NCBI RefSeq assembly: GCF_000420305.1
Contig: NZ_ATUR01000009.1
Span: forward strand, 1 to 64,000
Length of the DNA stretch: 64,000 nt
Reading direction: 5' to 3'
Origin: Novosphingopyxis baekryungensis DSM 16222
Lineage (GTDB): Bacteria > Pseudomonadota > Alphaproteobacteria > Sphingomonadales > Sphingomonadaceae
Shown here: positions 59,331-64,000 of the stretch, in pieces
Layout of the letters: each line of letters opens with the position of its first letter
Position numbering within the stretch: position 1 is the first letter of the stretch
Notes under the pieces: model-generated
Seen by the model: the letters and a program-made list of their open reading frames with translations, nothing else
The model's database searches: none
What the model was told of the DNA's origin: nothing
Made by a program: the position numbers and the translations under genes

Positions 59331-60165
59331 TCTGGTACCCGAACAGCTAGCTCCCGAGACCGTACTTTCTATCGCTTCTCACATTGTGCTGGAAGATGGG
59401 GCGTTTGTTATCGGCGGGCAGGCGCTCAATCTGTGGGCCGAGCTTTATTCTGATCTCGAAGAGCTGAAACTTTATCGGCCTTACACATCCAAGGATATTG
59501 ACTACTACGGCTTGCAGGACGCAGCCGAGAAGCTGGCAGCAGCCCTCGGCGGAAAAGTTCTGATTCCTGAAATCGACAATCAGACGCCGCAAACCGCCAT
59601 TGTAGAAGCGCTGGTTGACGGGAAAGAGCTCAAAATCGACTTTCTCGGCCACGTCCTCGGCGTGCGGCCCGACCATCTCAATGATTTTGTCGCCGAAATT
59701 ATTGTTCCATATACTCAGAACGGTGAGACCAAGCATCTCGCGATTCCAGTCATGCATCCGTTACACTGTCTGCAAAGCCGCATCAGCAATCTTGCCGTTT
59801 TGCACAGAGAGGATGACACCGCCAAACGTCAGGCAGAAGCGGCTCCGTTGGTGTTGCGGGAATATATCAATCGCGCCCTCGAGGATGGTGATGTGAAAGA
59901 AGCCATCAAAACGCTTCAGCGGCTGTTTGACTTCTTGTCGAAAGACATCACCGGAAAACAATCTCACCGGCACATAAACCGAGATCCGATCGAGGTTATA
60001 CAAGCGTTTGTCGATGATGAACGCCTCGATGAAAGATTTCGAATAATTACGCTGAAAAACATGATCCAGAAAATCGAGCGACAGCGAAGCGCTCTGGGCC
60101 GCATATGGGAAGTTTTGTCCTTGCAGAAATTGCGCAAGGGCGAACGGCTCTATGGCAAAAGCTGA
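59290..60165 (+). CDS. AbiEii/MNT-like nucleotidyltransferase-fold protein
   Basis: A 291-aa protein with an NTase core: F-V-I-G-G-Q-A-L-N-L-W near residue 36, S-K-D-I-D-Y-Y-G (D-x-D metal ligands) near 66 and L-K-I-D-F-L-G-H (third acid) near 110. Then a helical C-terminal region follows. This layout matches nucleotidyltransferase toxins such as AbiEii. No classical AbiEi regulator is next to it; the partner may be the 59-aa protein. TTG start is uncertain. Confidence 0.7.
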   Translation: MICQTHRCVAAEPDLVPEQLAPETVLSIASHIVLEDGAFVIGGQALNLWAELYSDLEELKLYRPYTSKDIDYYGLQDAAEKLAAALGGKVLIPEIDNQTPQTAIVEALVDGKELKIDFLGHVLGVRPDHLNDFVAEIIVPYTQNGETKHLAIPVMHPLHCLQSRISNLAVLHREDDTAKRQAEAAPLVLREYINRALEDGDVKEAIKTLQRLFDFLSKDITGKQSHRHINRDPIEVIQAFVDDERLDERFRIITLKNMIQKIERQRSALGRIWEVLSLQKLRKGERLYGKS

Positions 60166-60201
60166 TGAATGTACCTTGCAACGCGTCGCTTGTTCAGCAG
60201 G

Positions 60202-60642
60202 TTAGATGATGAGAAGCAAACCGAGCGCGCCGAGCAAAACTGATGAAAATCCAAAAATCGTCTTCGCAACGGACGTCTTGCGCGCTTTGCCACCTTTTTG
60301 AACCTGCTTTTTGACCCGGTCGATGCCGGTCTTCAATCCCGCTGTTCCGTCCCAAACGTCGATCAGCCCCCACATAAGCAATGCGCTGGCAACGACTGCC
60401 GCGAACTCGCTTGGTGTTAATCCGCCCAGTCCGAACGATATGGTGGCACCGGTCACGATTGGCAGCATAAGAACCTTTGCAATATCCAGCGCACTTAAAA
60501 TCGCCAGATGATCGCGTTTGAATATCGATGGCATGAGAAAAAGGGGCCGATCACATTGATCGCAAGCCTTGGCAGGATACCGCGAGCGCCATCCTGTCAT
60601 AAACTGCCTGCAGAACGGGCACTTTGCCTGTCGTTCGTTCAT
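60202..60642 (-). CDS. Zinc-ribbon membrane protein
   Basis: A 146-aa protein with an N-terminal C-P-F-C ... C-D-Q-C zinc-ribbon (residues ~8-30) and two to three membrane segments (about 50-70, 78-98 and 127-146) with a basic cytosolic loop between. I know no named family. The ATG at 60642 follows a GGGGG stretch; a start at 60669 is also possible. It lies 26 bp after the Cys-rich gene on the same strand. Confidence 0.6.
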   Translation of the reverse strand: MNERQAKCPFCRQFMTGWRSRYPAKACDQCDRPLFLMPSIFKRDHLAILSALDIAKVLMLPIVTGATISFGLGGLTPSEFAAVVASALLMWGLIDVWDGTAGLKTGIDRVKKQVQKGGKARKTSVAKTIFGFSSVLLGALGLLLII

Positions 60643-60668
60643 TGTGCCGGCCCCCAATTCCCTATGCA

Positions 60669-61064
60669 TCACGTTGTTTTCGAGCACTGCCCGCTGTCGC
60701 AATCGGCACCAACTTCGCAATCGTCGCATTCCATGCAGTCAGTGCAATTGGCAGCAACTTTCACTTGCCTACAATCGCTGCATTTGACAGCGTCGTTCAG
60801 TGCCGAATTGCGCGCTGTTTTGCCCGCGGTGGCGGCCATATATGCTTTCATCTTCTTTGCCTGGACGATGCGGTACTCCGCGCTGCGCTCGGCGCCTTTC
60901 GAAGGTGTTTTTGCATCGCCCTGATCGGCCGCAATAGCACGCTCAAGGTCAGCTGCGGTGTGCATGTGGGAAGGATCGATCCCTTTGCAGCACTCACTGG
61001 CCATTGCGGGACTGGCGATCATGGCACTTGCCAAAGCGGCGGCTGCGATCAGTTTCTTCATCAT
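60669..61064 (-). CDS. Exported Cys-rich, metallothionein-like protein
   Basis: A 131-aa exported protein: signal peptide (P-A-M-A-S, residue ~23), a C-C-K start of the mature chain, a charged helical middle and a C-terminal tail with eight Cys in about 35 residues (C-S-D-C, then N-C-T-D-C-M-E-C-D-D-C and D-C-D-S-G-Q-C). Ten Cys in all, in close C-x-x-C style. It would bind several thiophilic metal ions outside the cytoplasm. AAAAGGAAA lies before the ATG pair; the ATG at 61064 is used. Confidence 0.7.
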   Translation of the reverse strand: MMKKLIAAAALASAMIASPAMASECCKGIDPSHMHTAADLERAIAADQGDAKTPSKGAERSAEYRIVQAKKMKAYMAATAGKTARNSALNDAVKCSDCRQVKVAANCTDCMECDDCEVGADCDSGQCSKTT

Positions 61065-61209
61065 GTTACATTTCCTTTTCTTGTAGCCGGTATTGACCGG
61101 CGGTTGGTGGCCCGCGTTCAAGTCGCGGTTCTTCGACGTGATCGAGGATTATTTGCGAAGGCAGAGCCTCCGAAATTCATTGAAATTGCAGTGAGGTGAG
61201 GAGGACTTT

Positions 61210-61419
61210 TCATCGCCAGAAACCGTCTTTTCGCTGGCCGTGACGGTTGTCGTAATCTTCCTTCTTGTCGTAATTGCTCTTCCGGATGCCGACTTCGACC
61301 CGGTCACCGCCGACGCTTCGAATATGCAGATCACGCAAGTCGACCCTGTTTCGATGCGCCCAATTCTTTGCTTCGCGTTCGCTACCGAACGTCCCTGCGT
61401 CTTCGTAATCAAATGCCAT
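61210..61419 (-). CDS. 69-aa charged small protein
   Basis: A short acidic and basic protein (M-A-F-D-Y-E-D-A-G-T-F-G-S-E-R-E-A-K-N-W-A-H-R ... D-K-K-E-D-Y-D-N) without membrane segment or Cys. GGCC-AAGATGG context with GAAAGGAGGCC before the ATG gives a strong ribosome site. It is followed by the Cys-rich gene after about 145 bases and preceded by the DUF2726 gene 12 bp upstream. Function unknown. Confidence 0.55.
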   Translation of the reverse strand: MAFDYEDAGTFGSEREAKNWAHRNRVDLRDLHIRSVGGDRVEVGIRKSNYDKKEDYDNRHGQRKDGFWR

Positions 61420-61431
61420 CTTGGCCTCCTT

Positions 61432-61971
61432 TCAGGCGTTCGTTCTCGATGTTTGGGATTTTGCCGGGAGAGGCGGCAGCGCTTCTTCAATGTCCAGCGC
61501 GTCGCCGATCAGACTGGCGATGCTTTGTTGCGTCGGCCGTCTGCCTGCAGAAATGCGGACTGTCTGAAAGCCAGCGCGCCGCGTCAGCTCGTCCCGGTCG
61601 CGGTCGCGGTCGCCTCGCGAATTGTGGGTTCGGTCATCCAGCTCAACGAGAAGGATAACGGCGCCGGTTTCAGGATCTTCGACAACAAAATCGATCCGCT
61701 TGGAACTGAACTTGTTGAATGTCGTCCACCATTCCGACTTGGTGAGACCTTTCGCGGGGTTCATGATCGCGCCCATCGATACCTGCGAATGTACTCGCGC
61801 TCCTGGCAAAGCACGTTCGATCATGAAGCAGACCCTGCGTTCAGCCTGCGTCATGAGCGGCTTCGGGCGGACCTTGAGCCGGGACAGATAGCCTGGCGCT
61901 GCAAAACGAAGAAAGATGACCAGAAGGAATGCGGCGGCCGCAGCCATGAGAAGCAAAGTTTCGGCTTTCAT
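61432..61971 (-). CDS. DUF2726 nuclease-fold membrane protein
   Basis: A 179-aa protein with an N-terminal membrane anchor (residues ~4-22) and a DUF2726 domain: L-M-T-Q-A-E-R-R, K-R-I-D-F-V-V-E-D-P and V-E-L-D-D-R-T-H. The D and E-x-D pattern resembles a restriction-endonuclease-like fold and is common on plasmids near mobilisation genes. Its role is not proven. It lies in the region that precedes the relaxase gene. Confidence 0.78.
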   Translation of the reverse strand: MKAETLLLMAAAAAFLLVIFLRFAAPGYLSRLKVRPKPLMTQAERRVCFMIERALPGARVHSQVSMGAIMNPAKGLTKSEWWTTFNKFSSKRIDFVVEDPETGAVILLVELDDRTHNSRGDRDRDRDELTRRAGFQTVRISAGRRPTQQSIASLIGDALDIEEALPPLPAKSQTSRTNA

Positions 61972-62035
61972 GGCTGACTTCCCGCGATGAGGTCGAATCT
62001 TGCCAGATGCGGCGACCGTTCAGATCTTTGTCTTG

Positions 62036-62437
62036 TCATGTGATAGGTTCCTTCAGGTGACGCCGCGCCTCACCAGGACGCGGAAAAATGGCGTAGATGC
62101 GGTGTTTTCCGAGCGGAGCGGCCATTTTGGTAGCGAGGTGGACGAATGCGACAGCAAGGGAGCCGACGATCACTGCAGCGAATATCGCCAGACCCAGCGC
62201 GATGAGTTCGGCCGCGAAATGATGTTCCATCACTTCGTTGCGGAGATCTGCACAACCCTGGACCCCGTACAGATCCAAATCGCACACAAAACTTCTCTCC
62301 CCCTCCAGCTCCTTTGCTAATCCTTCAAGCCCGGCGGCCTTTGAAAAATTGTGCATGGAGGGGTCTTGAGCCAGTATCTGTGCGAGGCTCTGGTGAGTGG
62401 TATCGGCACCGGCTAATGTGTTGGGTTTCGCTTGCAT
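62036..62437 (-). CDS. Small single-TM protein upstream of the relaxase operon end
   Basis: A 133-aa protein with a soluble N-terminal part (two Cys: F-V-C-D-L-D and G-C-A-D-L-R), one membrane segment (about residues 80-103, A-L-G-L-A-I-F-A-A-V-I-V-G-S-L) and a basic tail. It starts eight bases after the relaxase stop, so it is probably cotranscribed with it. No family recognised. Confidence 0.6.
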   Translation of the reverse strand: MQAKPNTLAGADTTHQSLAQILAQDPSMHNFSKAAGLEGLAKELEGERSFVCDLDLYGVQGCADLRNEVMEHHFAAELIALGLAIFAAVIVGSLAVAFVHLATKMAAPLGKHRIYAIFPRPGEARRHLKEPIT

Positions 62438-62445
62438 GATGGTTC

Positions 62446-64000
62446 CTATCTGCTCCGCTCGATGTTCCGTTCTGGAAGGTCGATTTGCGGAACAGCGCGA
62501 AGGCTTTCCCGGTCGACATTTGGCAAAGGCGGGAGCTTGTCGCCATTGCCGCGTAGGTGGTCTGGAATCTTGGGATTGAAGTCCGCGTGGACCTTCGTTT
62601 CCCGTATTTCCTCGATCTGTTTGATCCCAAGCGTCTCCAGCGCGCTGGTTTTGTCGCCGGGATTGCGGCCGATCTGGCTCAGGAGCCGTTCGCGGTCGTT
62701 GGTCACTATGGTGATGTCGTCACGGACGCGGGTCATCATGACGAGTGCAAGGCGCTGGTTGGACAGGTGGCGCGCAGACGAGTGCATCTCGCCAATCGCC
62801 ATGTCGCGCGTGTCACCCTGAGCCTGGTGCATATTGAGGGCGTAGGCGAGCCCCATGCGCTCCAGCATCTTGTCGTTCTGCTTGAGCTCGACGGTTTCTC
62901 CAAGCTTGTTTTCTATGGTGACAACACCGCCTTTAATGCCGAGGACTTTCGCCTCTTCAGACTTCATGAGCCTGCGAGCGTCGTCCTTTTCGGTCCACCT
63001 GATCTTGTCGCCTTCATAGATCTTCTCATAATGTTTTTCGGAAAGCCGCAAGGCATCGCGCCGATCAGCGGGATCGATCTTGGACGGGTCCAGCGTAGTC
63101 TTCCGGCCATTTTCGTCGGTCAGCCGAACGCGGTCTTTGCTATCGATGCCTTGGACCTGGTAGCGGCCCCTCTGAAGCCCGTCCGGCGCGTTGCGGCGCA
63201 CCACATCCAGAACCTGCCCTTTCTGATATGTTGCCGTGTAGCGGAGTTCTTCTCGTGTCGCGTGCGCAGGAAGAAGGGTGGTAAGCGGCTTTCCCTCGCC
63301 CGTTAGTTTGCCTTCGGCTCGCAGGCCGTCCTGAACCATTCGGTTAAGCGAGGCCCGCGCATCGCGTCCCGACGAATAGATGGCTGTCCGGCCGCGGTCC
63401 CCGTCCGGCAGGGCAAGCCAGGTTTTGGCCGCAGTTTCGAGATGATCTTTGCCAGCTTCAATGACGCGCGCGCCCAGCGACTGAAAACTCTCCTTGAAAT
63501 TGCCGGAGCGCGCCAGACCAGCGGCGACTTTCATATGATCGGTGCGCTGCCGCAGGCTCGTATCGAGCCGCGCCATTGCAGGATTGTCGCTCTGGATCAG
63601 CGAGAACGCTTTACCTGCTTCGATGGAGAGGAGCTGCGCCTTGTCGCCAACCATGACGAGCTTTTCGACACCTAGCCGGTTAGCCACCATCAACAGGTCA
63701 TTCATCGGCTTGTTAGCCACGAGTGACGCTTCGTCCAGCACGAGGATCTTGTCCTTGAGTGCTGCCTTGGACGCTTCGAAGTTTGCTCCCTTTCCCGATA
63801 TCGCTCCGCGCAGATGCTGATTGAGAAACGACGAAACCGTTTTGGCTTCTATGCCCCCTTGGATGAGCTCGCCGCCCGGCGCACGGATCTCGGTATCGCC
63901 CCGAAGATCGTTGACCATCTTGTTGGCGAAGGAGAGGCCGATCACCTCCTTGCCTTCCTGGTGCGCGACGCTGGCGATCGCGGAAATAAGAGTGGTTTTG
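62446..64000 (-). CDS. Conjugative relaxase-helicase, C-terminal part (runs past the window end)
   Basis: The frame is open to the last base (K-T-T-L-I-S-A-I-A-S at the window end is the end of the Walker A motif), so the start is outside. Motifs present: Walker B I-L-V-L-D-E-A-S, M-V-G-D-K-A-Q-L motif III and T-R-V-R-D-D at motif VI region. This is the RecD-like helicase half of a MobF-type relaxase of the TraI/TrwC group, which nicks and unwinds plasmid DNA during transfer. It marks the region as conjugative. Confidence 0.85.
   Translation of the reverse strand, partial: KTTLISAIASVAHQEGKEVIGLSFANKMVNDLRGDTEIRAPGGELIQGGIEAKTVSSFLNQHLRGAISGKGANFEASKAALKDKILVLDEASLVANKPMNDLLMVANRLGVEKLVMVGDKAQLLSIEAGKAFSLIQSDNPAMARLDTSLRQRTDHMKVAAGLARSGNFKESFQSLGARVIEAGKDHLETAAKTWLALPDGDRGRTAIYSSGRDARASLNRMVQDGLRAEGKLTGEGKPLTTLLPAHATREELRYTATYQKGQVLDVVRRNAPDGLQRGRYQVQGIDSKDRVRLTDENGRKTTLDPSKIDPADRRDALRLSEKHYEKIYEGDKIRWTEKDDARRLMKSEEAKVLGIKGGVVTIENKLGETVELKQNDKMLERMGLAYALNMHQAQGDTRDMAIGEMHSSARHLSNQRLALVMMTRVRDDITIVTNDRERLLSQIGRNPGDKTSALETLGIKQIEEIRETKVHADFNPKIPDHLRGNGDKLPPLPNVDRESLRAVPQIDLPERNIERSR

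Noticed and set aside
61240-61977. Long plus-strand ORF opposite the 69-aa and DUF2726 genes
   Set aside because: The minus strand has the family-level matches and good ribosome sites; the plus frame looks like a shadow.
1-64000. CRISPR arrays, tRNA or rRNA genes
   Set aside because: No regularly spaced direct repeats, no tRNA-like T-loop consensus and no rRNA segments were noticed.

Overview
This 64 kb window is a dense metal-resistance region that ends in conjugation genes, so it is most likely part of a plasmid or an integrative conjugative element. Protein style, GC-rich codon use, a split DUF442/persulfide-dioxygenase module with a BigR/SqrR-like ArsR regulator, and an alphaproteobacterial Fur-like operator suggest a sphingomonad or erythrobacter-type alphaproteobacterium. 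That assignment is inference; no rRNA, tRNA or housekeeping marker is present.

Layout. (1) 1-829: the 3' end of an IS5-type transposase abuts a universal stress protein that has lost its 5' end. (2) 952-15688: a MerR-type regulator with a three-cysteine Zn/Cd/Pb pattern faces a very regular operator at 1396-1428. This probably drives one long operon: a 34-aa leaderless ORF, DUF3703, a SAM methyltransferase, CzcCBA, a SpoIIAA-like protein, two CDF exporters, a ZIP-like protein, a lipoamide-dehydrogenase-type flavoprotein and a P1B-4 ATPase. (3) 15832-18146: a TonB receptor behind a Fur-like box. (4) 18460-29254, minus strand: CopA-type Cu ATPase, a CusF-like lipoprotein, CusABC and small Met-rich or membrane proteins. 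(5) 29288-32451: CueR with five similar operators that also sit in front of a solitary multicopper-oxidase domain, a frameshifted ICMT-like gene and a CBS-domain protein. (6) 32550-37174: an SDR-SPW fusion, a 1-Cys peroxiredoxin, a structured RNA-like element and MerT. (7) 37523-43488: a sulfide/persulfide module (TSUP exporter, BigR/SqrR-like regulator, DUF442, ETHE1, DoxX, MBL-rhodanese). (8) 43583-49748, minus strand: DUF305, channel-like, glutaredoxin-MauE, APC permease, membrane AlbA_2, DUF5676, DUF411 and a methyltransferase. (9) 49895-58392: a CnrYXH-like anti-sigma/sensor/sigma module followed by copAB, an NTF2-like protein, PepSY and Met/His-rich periplasmic proteins. (10) 58569-64000: a second copy of the structured element with an intact small gene, a nucleotidyltransferase-toxin-like pair, a Cys-rich secreted protein and the 3' part of a conjugative relaxase-helicase.

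How it works together. Cytoplasmic Zn/Cd/Co would be exported by the P1B-4 ATPase and CDF pumps and then expelled by CzcCBA. Cu/Ag would be handled by CopA, CusF-like carriers and CusCBA, with periplasmic oxidation or sequestration by the plus-strand CopA oxidase, CopB and Met-rich proteins. The sulfur module would clear persulfides and sulfite. The best leads for something undescribed are the duplicated RNA-like element with its small protein, the CnrX-type Co/Ni sensor (all five ligand spacings kept) beside copper genes, the extended CueR regulon including a single-domain multicopper oxidase, and the 59-aa plus nucleotidyltransferase pair.
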